This document shows, in pieces, positions 54,556 to 63,054 of a DNA stretch of 64,000 nt. Both the position numbers and the translations under genes were made by a program. Below the pieces are notes generated by a model, which worked only from the letters and a program-made list of their open reading frames with translations, had not been told where the DNA came from and did no database searches. Source of the DNA: Consotaella salsifontis (GTDB lineage Bacteria > Pseudomonadota > Alphaproteobacteria > Rhizobiales > Rhizobiaceae); NCBI RefSeq assembly GCF_900167365.1, contig NZ_FUXL01000018.1, positions 1-64,000 of the forward strand. Reading direction: 5' to 3'. Each line of letters opens with the position of its first letter. Within the stretch, counting starts at the first letter, position 1.

Positions 54556-56022
54556 ATGACGACGACGCGCTGCGTGGCGATGGATCTGGGCTCGAGCAGC
54601 GGCCGGGCGATCGTGGCGAACTATGACGGCGATCGGCTGACCCTGACGGAGGTTCACCGCTTCGACAACCGGCCATATCCCGACGCCGAAACCGGCTATC
54701 AAATATGGAACCTCGACGCGGTCGAAGCGGGCATGCGCGAGGGCCTCGAAAAGGCTCGCGCCTCGGGTCCGGTCGACAGCGTCGGCGTCTGCACCTGGGG
54801 CGTGGACTTCGCGCTTCTAGATGCCGAGCTGCGTCGCATCGGCCCGGCGGTGAGCTACCGCGATCACCGCACCGACACCATCATGGACCGCGTGTTCGAA
54901 AAGATGCCGGCCGACGAGATCTACCGGCGCACCGGCATTCACTTCCAGACCTACAACACGCTTTATCAGCTCGCCGCCACGCAGCGCGACCATCCCGAAT
55001 GGCTCGAGGCCGCGCGTCATCTTCTCCTGATGCCGGACTATTTTCACTACCGGCTCAGCGGCGAGTTGAGCAACGAATACACGATCGCGACCACCACGCA
55101 GCTGCTCGACCTCGAAAGCCGCGATTGGGACCCGGCTCTCCTTGCTCTTTGTGGCGTGCGGCCGGGCCTCATGAAGACGCCGGTGCCGGCTGGCACGCGC
55201 ATCGGATGGCATCGGCCGGACGACGGCGGTGATCCTATCCCCGTGATCGCGCCCGGCGGGCACGACACGGCATCCGCCGTGGCCGCGGCGCCGCTCGGCG
55301 GGGCGGATGAAGCCTTCATCTCTTCCGGCACGTGGTCGCTGATGGGAGTGGAAAGCGCGAGGCCCTTCGCCGACGAGACGGCGCGTCGGCTCAATTTCGG
55401 CAACGAGGGCGGTGTAGCCGGGCGATACCGCGTTCTCAAGAATCTGATGGGGCTTTGGATCATCCAGCGCCTGCGGGAGGAATTGGGCGTTGCCTCCTTC
55501 GGCAATCTCGTCGCCGCGGCCGCGGCGGCGGAAGGCTGGCGCACCCTCATCAATCCCGACGATCGCCGTTTTCTCAATCCGCCATCGATGATGGAAGCGA
55601 TCACCGGTTTCTGCGCGGAACACGGGGAGCCGGTGCCGGAGGGCGTCGGTGATTTCGCGCGCTGCGTCTTCGACAGTCTCGCGCTCGACTATCGGCGGGT
55701 CAAGAACGAGCTGGAGGAGCTGAGGGGGCGGCCGATCAAGGCCATCCGCATCATCGGCGGCGGCAGCAAGAACATGCTGCTCAACCAGCTCGCGGCGGAC
55801 GCGTGTCAGGTGGCGGTCAGCGCCGGTCCTGTGGAGACGTCCTCGTTGGGCAACGCCTGCGTGCAGATGATGGCGCTCGGCCGCTTCGCCTCGCTCGAGG
55901 AGATACGAGCCGTAGTCCGGTGTTCGTTCGAAGTGACGGATTACGCGCCTCGGCAAACGGTGCCGGCAGACGTCTGGCAGCGCTTCGTCGCGCTCTCGCG
56001 GCACAAACGCGCGGTTGTGTAG
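54556..56022 (+). CDS. RhaB-type FGGY kinase, likely L-fuculokinase or rhamnulokinase
   Basis: This 488-residue FGGY-family kinase matches the rhamnulokinase subgroup: DLGSSSGRAIVANYDG, TWGVDFALLDAELR, APGGHDTASAVAA, SSGTWSLMGVE and GGGSKNMLLNQLAADAC. Rhamnulokinase-like enzymes also serve as fuculokinases next to FucI and FucA. No rhamnose isomerase or rhamnulose aldolase is in the window, so phosphorylation of L-fuculose is the best guess. The gene is 74 bases behind fucI. Confidence 0.85.
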   Translation: MTTTRCVAMDLGSSSGRAIVANYDGDRLTLTEVHRFDNRPYPDAETGYQIWNLDAVEAGMREGLEKARASGPVDSVGVCTWGVDFALLDAELRRIGPAVSYRDHRTDTIMDRVFEKMPADEIYRRTGIHFQTYNTLYQLAATQRDHPEWLEAARHLLLMPDYFHYRLSGELSNEYTIATTTQLLDLESRDWDPALLALCGVRPGLMKTPVPAGTRIGWHRPDDGGDPIPVIAPGGHDTASAVAAAPLGGADEAFISSGTWSLMGVESARPFADETARRLNFGNEGGVAGRYRVLKNLMGLWIIQRLREELGVASFGNLVAAAAAAEGWRTLINPDDRRFLNPPSMMEAITGFCAEHGEPVPEGVGDFARCVFDSLALDYRRVKNELEELRGRPIKAIRIIGGGSKNMLLNQLAADACQVAVSAGPVETSSLGNACVQMMALGRFASLEEIRAVVRCSFEVTDYAPRQTVPADVWQRFVALSRHKRAVV

Positions 56023-56204
56023 AACCTGCCAAGCAAGTCTCGGGAGCGCTCTAAAGGCAATGTCACGCCTGAAGAATAGCAGTATCGTCCAGCTTTGCAG
56101 CCGGTTTAACCCTTCCGGAATGGGCATGATAGGGATACCGTTCATGCAATTGGCAAGCTCACAAAAAGCTCGAGTGGCTGAGCGCCAGAGGGAGGTTCAT
56201 CGCT
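56023..56204. other. 182-base break between the fucose and arabinose parts
   Basis: It contains no gene. The sequence (with TTTAACCC...TGATAGGGATACC) could include a second promoter; none of the GACAAA motifs occur. The downstream araB start is preceded by AGGGAGG. Confidence 0.45.
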
Positions 56205-57890
56205 ATGCCGTCAGCAGTCGACAGCTATGTCGTCGGGCTCGATTTCGGCACGGACAGCGTCCGGGCCGTGTTGATGCGGGTCGATACGGGCGAAGAGGTT
56301 AGGACTTCAGTCGAGGCCTATGAACGATGGGCTCGCGGTGAGTGGTGCGAGCCGACGCGCCAGCAGTTTCGCCAACACCCGCTTGACCACGCCGAGGCGA
56401 TGACGCGGGCAGTGCGCGCCTTGTTCAAGGGCGACCGTCGCCTGGCCGAAAAGGTGGTCGGTATTGGTGTCGACACGACAGGATCGTCACCGTTGCCGGT
56501 AGACGCCGCGGGCCAGCCGCTCGCCTTTTCGCCAGAGTTTGCGAACGACCCGGATGCCCTCTGCATTCTCTGGAAGGACCACACCTCGGTGGCCGAGGCG
56601 GAAGAGATCAACGCTCTCTGCCATTCGCCCAACATGCGCGACTACACGCGCTATGTCGGCGGCATCTATTCGTCCGAATGGTTCTGGGCGAAGATCCTTC
56701 ATACCTATCGACGCAATCCCAGGGTTCAAGCGGCTGCTGCCTCTTGGGTCGAGTTCTGCGATTGGATTCCGGCGCTGCTCACCGGCGTTTCGCGGGCTGA
56801 GGATATCGTTCGCGGTGTGTGCGCGGCCGGCCACAAGGCCCTCTGGAATCCGGACTTCGGCGGCTTGCCGCCGAAGGAGTTCTTCGCCGCGCTGGACGAG
56901 CGCCTGCTCTCGCTGCCGCATCCGCTTTTCGGCGATCCGGTGACGACCGACCATCCGGCCGGCCATCTCTCGGCGGAGTGGGCGGAGCGGCTCGGGCTGT
57001 CGGAGCGCGTGGCTGTGGCTGTTGGTGCGTTCGACTGCCACATGGGCGCGGTGGGAGGCGGCATCACGCCCTATACGTTCGCCCGCGTTGTCGGCACCTC
57101 GACCTGCGACATTCTCATGGCGCCGCCGGCCGAGGTCGGCGACACGGTCGTGCAGGGCATCTGCGGTCAGGTGCCGGGCAGCGTGCTGCCGGGCTATGTA
57201 GGCTTCGAGGCCGGCCAGTCGTCCTTCGGTGACGTCTTTGCCTGGTTTGCCCACCTTCTATCCTATGGCGCGACCTCCGACGTTGACCGCGGCGAAATCC
57301 TCAAGCGCCTCGAAGCCGAAGCCTCTGCGCTTCAGCCGGGCGCCTATGGCGAGCGGGCTCTCGATTGGCTCAACGGCCGGCGCACGCCGGACGCCGACCA
57401 GCGCCTCAGGGCGATGATCGCCGGGCTTCATCTCGGCTCGACCGCGCCTTCGATCTATCGGGCGCTGGTGGAGGCGACGGCCTTCGGCGGCCGTGCCATC
57501 GTCGATCGGTTCGAGGCCGAGGGTATCCCCGTCAAACGCGTGATGGCGCTGGGCGGCATTCCGCAGAAGTCGCCGCTGGTGATGCAGATCTCCGCCGACG
57601 TGCTCAACCGGCCGATCGCGGTGGTCGAGTCCAGCGAGTGCTGCGCGAGGGGCGCCGGCATCTTCGCGGCGGCGGCGGCGGGCGAATACCGCACCGTGCA
57701 CGAGGCGCAGGCGGCGATGCAGAGCAAGATCCTCAAGGAATACCAGCCGAATCCGGAGGCCGCGGCCGCCTACGAGGCGATCTATCGCGACTATGTCGCC
57801 ATGGGCGCCTTTGAGAAGGAGCGAGCAAGCGCTCATGCCAAGGCCGTCGGCGACGTGCCGAAGCGCACGGCGCGGCCGGAGATGGTCTAA
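56205..57890 (+). CDS. araB: Ribulokinase
   Basis: This 561-residue FGGY kinase phosphorylates L-ribulose to L-ribulose 5-phosphate. AraB features are GLDFGTDSVRAVL, GIGVDTTGSSPLPVD, WKDHTS, VGAFDCHMGAVGGGITP, VGTSTCDI and ALGGIPQKSPLVMQISADVL. Its length is typical of AraB. A GGGAGG site stands upstream of the ATG at 56205. It opens the second half of the sugar cluster and is followed by araD 14 bases downstream. Confidence 0.92.
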   Translation: MPSAVDSYVVGLDFGTDSVRAVLMRVDTGEEVRTSVEAYERWARGEWCEPTRQQFRQHPLDHAEAMTRAVRALFKGDRRLAEKVVGIGVDTTGSSPLPVDAAGQPLAFSPEFANDPDALCILWKDHTSVAEAEEINALCHSPNMRDYTRYVGGIYSSEWFWAKILHTYRRNPRVQAAAASWVEFCDWIPALLTGVSRAEDIVRGVCAAGHKALWNPDFGGLPPKEFFAALDERLLSLPHPLFGDPVTTDHPAGHLSAEWAERLGLSERVAVAVGAFDCHMGAVGGGITPYTFARVVGTSTCDILMAPPAEVGDTVVQGICGQVPGSVLPGYVGFEAGQSSFGDVFAWFAHLLSYGATSDVDRGEILKRLEAEASALQPGAYGERALDWLNGRRTPDADQRLRAMIAGLHLGSTAPSIYRALVEATAFGGRAIVDRFEAEGIPVKRVMALGGIPQKSPLVMQISADVLNRPIAVVESSECCARGAGIFAAAAAGEYRTVHEAQAAMQSKILKEYQPNPEAAAAYEAIYRDYVAMGAFEKERASAHAKAVGDVPKRTARPEMV

Positions 57891-57904
57891 AGCGGGAGAG
57901 GACG

Positions 57905-58600
57905 ATGCTTCTCGAAGAGCTGCGCGCCGAGGTTTGCGAGGCCAATCTTGAACTTCAGCGCAAGGGGATCGTGATCCTCACCTGGGGCAATGTCAGCGCC
58001 ATCGATCGGGCGAGCGGGCTCGTCGTCATTAAGCCCTCGGGCGTCGCCTATGACGACCTGACGCCGGACAAGATGGTCGTGGTCGATCTCGACAACAAGG
58101 TGGTCGAGGGGACGCTCAATCCCTCAACCGACACGGCGACCCATACGGTGCTCTACAAGGCGTTCGGGTCGATCGGCGGCGTCGCCCATACCCATTCGAT
58201 GAACGCGGTAGCCTGGGCGCAGGCGCGCCGGCCGATCCCGTGTTTCGGCACCACCCATGCCGACCACTGCTTCGGCGCGGTGCCCTGCACGCCGCCGCTT
58301 TCCGAGGATCAGGTGACGAGCGCCTACGAGGCCGAAACCGGCCATCAGATCGTCCGCGAGATGGGCAATGGCGACCCGCTCGCCCGCCCGATGATGCTGG
58401 TTGCCGGCCACGGCCCCTTCACCTGGGGAAAGAGCGCCAAGGACGCGGTCGTGAACGCGGTGGTGCTGGAGGAGGTCGCCCGGATGGCGAGCGCCACGCT
58501 GGCGCTCGATCCGCGCGCGCCGGCGCTCGAGGACTACGTCCTTTCCTATCACTACCAACGCAAGCACGGTCCCGGCGCCTGGTACGGCCAGAAGGCCTGA
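57905..58600 (+). CDS. araD: L-ribulose-5-phosphate 4-epimerase
   Basis: This 231-residue class II aldolase/epimerase converts L-ribulose 5-phosphate to D-xylulose 5-phosphate, which enters the pentose phosphate pathway. Motifs: TWGNVSAIDRASGLVVIKPSG, zinc site in VAHTHSMNAVAWAQ, and CFGTTHADHCFG, which separates AraD from aldolases. It lies 14 bases behind araB with GGGAGAGGAC upstream. A further product araA-like gene follows after 27 bases. Confidence 0.92.
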   Translation: MLLEELRAEVCEANLELQRKGIVILTWGNVSAIDRASGLVVIKPSGVAYDDLTPDKMVVVDLDNKVVEGTLNPSTDTATHTVLYKAFGSIGGVAHTHSMNAVAWAQARRPIPCFGTTHADHCFGAVPCTPPLSEDQVTSAYEAETGHQIVREMGNGDPLARPMMLVAGHGPFTWGKSAKDAVVNAVVLEEVARMASATLALDPRAPALEDYVLSYHYQRKHGPGAWYGQKA

Positions 58601-58627
58601 GGCAGCCGCAAGAACGAGGGAGAGACA

Positions 58628-60037
58628 ATGAACGCTGCAACGAAGGCCGGCCGCAAGCCGGTGATCGGGCTCCTGGGCATTATGCAGGAGCTCTACGACG
58701 CCATGCTGCCGGGGATCACGGAGCGGCAGGAGGGCTATGGGCGCCAGATCTGCGACAAGCTGTCGGGCGTTGCCGAGATGCGCTTTCCGTCGGCCGCGCG
58801 CAATCGCGACGACATCGAGCGCATCGTCCGCGGCTTCCAGGAAGAGGGCGTCGACGGCATCCTGATCGTGATGCTGACCTATGGGCCGGGCCTCAGGCTG
58901 GTCAACGCGATGCGCGACGTGTCGCTGCCGCTGATGCTGGCCAACGTCCAGCCTGAGCCGCAGGTAACGACGCGCTGGGACATGGGCGATCTCACCTATA
59001 ACCAGGGCGTCCATGGCGCACAGGATACGGCCAACACCCTGAACCGACTGGGCAAGCGCTTCTCCGTCTTCTCGGGCGACTGGCAGGGCGACGAGTTCGT
59101 GGAAGCGGTCAAGACGTTCGCCTGTGCGGCGCAGGCCAAGGCGACGCTGCGCAAGGCGCGCATCGCGGTGTTCGGCCAGATGCCCGGCATGGGCGACATC
59201 CTGACGGATTCTCACGCCTTCATGCGCGTGCTCGGCGTGCAGGTCGAGCATTGGGGCATGGGCACCATCGTTTCGGCGATGGAAAAGGCGCCGGCGGAAG
59301 CGGTCGAGGCCGTCATCGCCGACTGCCGCAAGAACTTCGAGATCGATCCCATGATCACCGAACCGCAATTCCAGGAGGCGGCGAAGATCGAGGTCGGGCT
59401 GCGCACGGTTCTCGAGGAGGGCGGTTTCGATGGCTTCTCCGTCTACTTCAACCAGATCGGCTTCGACGGGCGTTTCAACCAGATCCACATGATGGCCGCC
59501 TCGAACCTGATGGCCGAGGGCTATGGCTATGCCGCGGAAGGCGACTCCACCTGCGCGGCGCTGATGGTCGCGGCGCGGGCCATCGCTCCGGATCCGCATT
59601 TCACCGAAATGTACGCCATGGACTTCGAGCGCGACGCCGTGCTCCAGAGCCACATGGGCGAGGGCAACTGGAAGGTGGCCCGCAAGGACAAGCCGGTGAA
59701 GCTGATCGACCGGCCGCTCGGCATCGGCGGCCTCGGCAACCCGCCGACGGTCCTCTTCATGGCCGAACCCGGCCCGGCGACGCTCGTCAGCCTCGTCGCC
59801 CTGGTGGGCGAGAAGTATCGTCTCGTCGTCTCCCAGGGGACGATCCTCGACACGGAAGAGCTGCCGACGGTCGAGATGCCCTACTTCTTCTTCAAGCCCG
59901 ACACGGGCGTGACCACCTGCCTTGATGGCTGGCTCAAGAACGGCGGCACGCACCACCAAGTGCTCCATCTCGGCGACGTGCGCGCGCGCTGGAAGGCGTT
60001 CTGCGACTTCACCGGTATCGAATACGTCGAGGTCTGA
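58628..60037 (+). CDS. L-arabinose/L-fucose isomerase-family protein (AraA-like)
   Basis: This 469-residue protein is of the arabinose/fucose isomerase-like superfamily: GIMQELYDAMLPGITERQEGYG, VMLTYGPGLRLVNAM, DWQGDEFVEAVKTF, a metal-binding segment GYGYAAEGDSTCAALMVAA and a C-terminal TTCLDGWLKNGGTHHQVLHLG with paired His. It diverges from classical E. coli AraA but has similar length. Placed last after araB and araD, it should supply L-ribulose from L-arabinose. A strong terminator follows. Confidence 0.85.
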   Translation: MNAATKAGRKPVIGLLGIMQELYDAMLPGITERQEGYGRQICDKLSGVAEMRFPSAARNRDDIERIVRGFQEEGVDGILIVMLTYGPGLRLVNAMRDVSLPLMLANVQPEPQVTTRWDMGDLTYNQGVHGAQDTANTLNRLGKRFSVFSGDWQGDEFVEAVKTFACAAQAKATLRKARIAVFGQMPGMGDILTDSHAFMRVLGVQVEHWGMGTIVSAMEKAPAEAVEAVIADCRKNFEIDPMITEPQFQEAAKIEVGLRTVLEEGGFDGFSVYFNQIGFDGRFNQIHMMAASNLMAEGYGYAAEGDSTCAALMVAARAIAPDPHFTEMYAMDFERDAVLQSHMGEGNWKVARKDKPVKLIDRPLGIGGLGNPPTVLFMAEPGPATLVSLVALVGEKYRLVVSQGTILDTEELPTVEMPYFFFKPDTGVTTCLDGWLKNGGTHHQVLHLGDVRARWKAFCDFTGIEYVEV

Positions 60038-60111
60038 TCCTCCCGGCGGCCGGCGATCTTGTCGCCGGCTGTCGTTCCCTTGCCTTCAGCACGCCAGACG
60101 GCGGGCCGAGC

Positions 60112-60163
60112 AGCGGCTCACGACCCATCTCCTCCCGCGGTCGTGAGCCGCTTTCTTTTTTTT
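60112..60163 (+). terminator. Intrinsic terminator of the sugar catabolic operon
   Basis: AGCGGCTCACGACC-N13-GGTCGTGAGCCGCT followed by TTCTTTTTTTT is a perfect 14-bp stem with a T run, 75 bases after the last sugar gene. Confidence 0.92.
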
Positions 60164-60199
60164 CAGGGACGGAACGCGGTTTCCGATGGAACCGATCTG

Positions 60200-60847
60200 T
60201 CATCGCGACAGGTGAGAGCAGGCGATGATCGCTCTGGAGAGATCCTCCCGGTAACGCTGCTCCAGGGTGAAGTCCGCTTGCAGCTTGAGCCGCGTGACGA
60301 GCGAAGGCACGGTGCCGTAGGGTACGCCTGCATCTCGCAGCTTCAGGAAGATCCGATAGCGGTGGCTATGCAGCCTGTCGGCTGCGGCCACCATCCGGGA
60401 AGCCTGTGGCGCTTGCGTCAGAAGGAATGCCTTGGGCGGTATGTAGATCGGGCCGGAAAAGTCCAGGTCCCGCTCTGGCTCCTCGACGAAAATCGAATAA
60501 GGCTTCCTGTCTCCGGGATATTTTCCTGAAATATCGAGCAGGCTTCCGTCTGGGCGGCGCCAGACGCAGTGATGAACCGCCTGGATCAGGATGCTCGGCC
60601 AAAGGAGGATTTGCCAGCCAGTGACCGGGCTTCCTCCCTTGCGGGCGACAACCGACTGGACATTGCTGTAACACTTACCGAATGGATGGCTCGGCTCAGA
60701 CTCGATCCGTTTGAAGACGCCGACATCGAAGGTGGCCTCGGCCTCCCTGCGTCGACGATGGGACAGAGGCAGGGAGACGAAAGGAATCGCAAATTTGTGC
60801 GGGCGGTTGCCGCCGCGCGCCTCTGTTTCAGGGGATTTTTTAAGCAC
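60200..60847 (-). CDS. Conserved hypothetical protein, SecC-neighbour type fold
   Basis: This 215-residue soluble protein has a central conserved part: CYSNVQSVVARKGGSPVTGWQILLWP followed by LIQAVHHCVWRRPDGSLLDIS (in parts). The pattern Asn-Val ... Gly-Trp-x-(Ile/Leu)-x-x-Trp-Pro ... His-x-x-Trp ... Asp-Gly-x-Leu-x-Asp-(Ile/Val) recurs in hypothetical proteins, some of which also carry a SEC-C zinc motif; that motif is absent here. The C-terminus is basic and helical. No function can be given. It is divergent from a LysR gene and convergent with the sugar operon. Confidence 0.6.
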   Translation of the reverse strand: MLKKSPETEARGGNRPHKFAIPFVSLPLSHRRRREAEATFDVGVFKRIESEPSHPFGKCYSNVQSVVARKGGSPVTGWQILLWPSILIQAVHHCVWRRPDGSLLDISGKYPGDRKPYSIFVEEPERDLDFSGPIYIPPKAFLLTQAPQASRMVAAADRLHSHRYRIFLKLRDAGVPYGTVPSLVTRLKLQADFTLEQRYREDLSRAIIACSHLSR

Positions 60848-60974
60848 GTCACTACTGCCAGGGGGGATACATCAACTCGCCGCGATGCGCGGACGATGAT
60901 GATTCCGCACTGCAACATGGCTATAAGTGGCGGTCGATCTTCATGTTTGGAAATGGCATTTTCTCATCAAGTCC

Positions 60975-61955
60975 ATGAACGCTATTCATTTTAGGTCCCT
61001 TGATCTCAACCTTCTCCGCTTGTTCGTCGCGCTCTGGGATGAGCGCCATGCCACTCGCGCGGCCTCTCGCCTGGGGTTGACGCAGTCAGCCGTCAGCCAT
61101 GCTCTCGCCCGTCTGCGGGAAGCGTTGGATGATCCGCTGTTTGTTCGGGAGAAGCGGAGCCTGGTGCCCACGGCACGGGCCCGCGAGATCGCGCCCGCGA
61201 TCAGGCGGACGCTCGAGACGCTCGAGGTCATTCTCGCGCCATCCGCTTTCGACGCGGCAACAAGCGACCGCCAGTTCACCGTGGCGGCTGGAAGCTATGC
61301 CTGTCAGGTCATCCTGCCCGGCCTTTTCCGTCTGATCAGCGCGGAGGCCCCGGGCATACGGCTCAGGATTGTTCGCCCTGATGCCGAAACCGCGCGTGAT
61401 CTCGAGCTCGGCTATATTGACGCGGCGATTTTCCCTGCGCAGGCGCTATCGGCGCGTTTCGTCAGTCATGAACTCTTCACGGAAAGCGCTGTCTGGGCGG
61501 TTCGCGCCGGTCATCCGGCCGCCGAGGGCGGGCTTTCCGCTGCGAAGCTGTCGACCATTCCGCTGGTGGCCGTGACGGGAGCGAGCCCATGGACGCACGA
61601 GCAAACCGATGATCGTTGGCCGGAAGACTTCCCGCGACCACACTGGATCGAGGATTATTTCGCGGGCGTCTCGGCGGGCAGGCCTGCCGCGATCGTGCCG
61701 GGCGATCACGCGGCGATCCTGATCGTGTTGTCTGCCGATTACGCCGCGCTGTTGCCGCGACGCTTTGCGATGGCGGCTTGGCTGCGGCCCCGACTGGCCC
61801 TCTTTGAGCCGGTCGATCCGCCCAAGCCGATCACTGTTTCGGCCATCACATCGGCGGCGAATGCGGAGAACCCTGCCGTCCAGTGGCTGTTGCAAAGCAT
61901 GAAGCGCGCGGCCTCGGATGCCGTCGCGCAGTGCGACGGCATGATAAGGCCGTAA
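60975..61955 (+). CDS. LysR-family transcriptional regulator
   Basis: This 326-residue LysR-type regulator has an N-terminal HTH (about 5-65, LDLNLLRLFVALWDERHATRAASRLGLTQSAVSHALARL in parts) and an effector domain with FTVAAGSYACQVILPGLFRLI and ARDLELGYIDAAIFPAQ. It belongs to the NodD/PA0218-like branch judging by the HTH. The ATG at 60975 begins the usual MxxxxLRSLDLNLL-type lead. Possible targets are the unassigned divergent gene or the RraA gene; the inducer is unknown. Confidence 0.85.
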   Translation: MNAIHFRSLDLNLLRLFVALWDERHATRAASRLGLTQSAVSHALARLREALDDPLFVREKRSLVPTARAREIAPAIRRTLETLEVILAPSAFDAATSDRQFTVAAGSYACQVILPGLFRLISAEAPGIRLRIVRPDAETARDLELGYIDAAIFPAQALSARFVSHELFTESAVWAVRAGHPAAEGGLSAAKLSTIPLVAVTGASPWTHEQTDDRWPEDFPRPHWIEDYFAGVSAGRPAAIVPGDHAAILIVLSADYAALLPRRFAMAAWLRPRLALFEPVDPPKPITVSAITSAANAENPAVQWLLQSMKRAASDAVAQCDGMIRP

Positions 61956-62034
61956 CGCTGTCTCCGGCATCGGCGCCATTACGGGCGGTGTTATTCTGAC
62001 AAGCGCTCGCGCGTCGAGCCGCAGGGGCGGGGGC

Positions 62035-62077
62035 GGATAGAGAGCGCGCGACGCCGCGCCCTCTATCCCAGATTTTC
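62035..62077. terminator. Hairpin between LysR and RraA genes
   Basis: GGATAGAG...CTCTATCC, with inner GCGCG/CGCGC pairs, is followed by CAGATTTTC on the plus strand, so it probably ends the LysR transcript. Confidence 0.55.
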
Positions 62078-62122
62078 TTCCCCGAGTCTCGGCGAACGAT
62101 CCGCTCCCTCCGTTTGGGCGAA

Positions 62123-62830
62123 TCAATCGCCTTTGGAAGCCTCGTAGCGGGCGCGCGTTTCCTCGTTCATGGGATAGAGGCCGGGCAGCGGCACACCGCG
62201 GCCGATTTCCTCCATGATCCACGCTTCCATGCGCTCCTGTTCGGGCGCTGTCGCCACGACCTTGTCGACAAACGCGGCGGGAATGACGATCGCCCCGTCG
62301 TCATCGGCGACGATCATGTCGCCGGGGAAAACCGCGACGCCGCCGCAGCCGATCGGCTGTTGCCAGTCGACGAAAGTGAGGCCGGCGACGGAGGGCGGCG
62401 CGGCGTTGCCCTGGGCCCATACGGGCAAGTCCGTGTCGAGAACGCCGCGAATGTCCCGGACGACGCCGTCCGTCACGAGCGCCGCTCCCTTGCGCTGAAC
62501 GATGCGGGCGCAAAGGATGTCGCCAAAGATGCCGGCGTCGGTGATGCCGCGCGCGTCGGCGACGACGACCGCCCCTTCCGGCATGGCCTCGATGGCCGCG
62601 CGCGTCGATTTCGGCGACGCCCATGATGCCGGTGTCGCCAAATCCTCGCGCGCGGGCACGAAGCTCATGGTGAACGCCCGCCCGACGATCCTCTCGCCGC
62701 TGAAGCAGACGGGCAGAGCGCCGCGCATCCACACGTTTCGCAGCCCTTCCTTGAGAAGCACCGTGGTGATGGTTGCCGTCGAGACCTGCCGTAGCGTCTC
62801 GATGATTTCGGCCTCGTTGGTTTGGTCCAT
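62123..62830 (-). CDS. RraA-family protein (HMG/oxaloacetate aldolase-like)
   Basis: This 235-residue protein has the RraA/4-hydroxy-4-methyl-2-oxoglutarate aldolase fold: ATITTVLLKEGLRNVWMRG, GDILCARIVQRKGAALVTDGVVRD, and GDMIVADDDGAIVIPAAFVDKV. The Gly-Asp and Arg-Asp positions for Mg and oxalate-like substrates are visible. The family includes true aldolases and RNase E inhibitors; the enzyme role is more likely here because the next gene, divergent, is a methylmalonate semialdehyde dehydrogenase. A LysR gene is convergent. Confidence 0.85.
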   Translation of the reverse strand: MDQTNEAEIIETLRQVSTATITTVLLKEGLRNVWMRGALPVCFSGERIVGRAFTMSFVPAREDLATPASWASPKSTRAAIEAMPEGAVVVADARGITDAGIFGDILCARIVQRKGAALVTDGVVRDIRGVLDTDLPVWAQGNAAPPSVAGLTFVDWQQPIGCGGVAVFPGDMIVADDDGAIVIPAAFVDKVVATAPEQERMEAWIMEEIGRGVPLPGLYPMNEETRARYEASKGD

Positions 62831-63054
62831 CGGATACTCCTCGATTGGGGGTGATCGGTTGGCTCCGGCATCGTCGCGATGCGAGGAGCTGTCAATAGCC
62901 GGTCAGGGTGCTGAGGCGATGAGTGATCGCGCCGGGAGCGTCCGACGCTATCGAAGGCGGTTCTCCTCGAATGTCCACGCAGCCGACGCGTGGCCAGGTG
63001 CATTGCTTTCGCCGTCCAGTGCCCGACATTGCGAAGAGACCCAGGAGGAAAGCG

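Noticed and set aside
54556-56022. Naming the kinase fucK or rhaB outright
   Set aside because: Sequence groups it with rhamnulokinases while context suggests L-fuculose, so the gene symbol is left blank.
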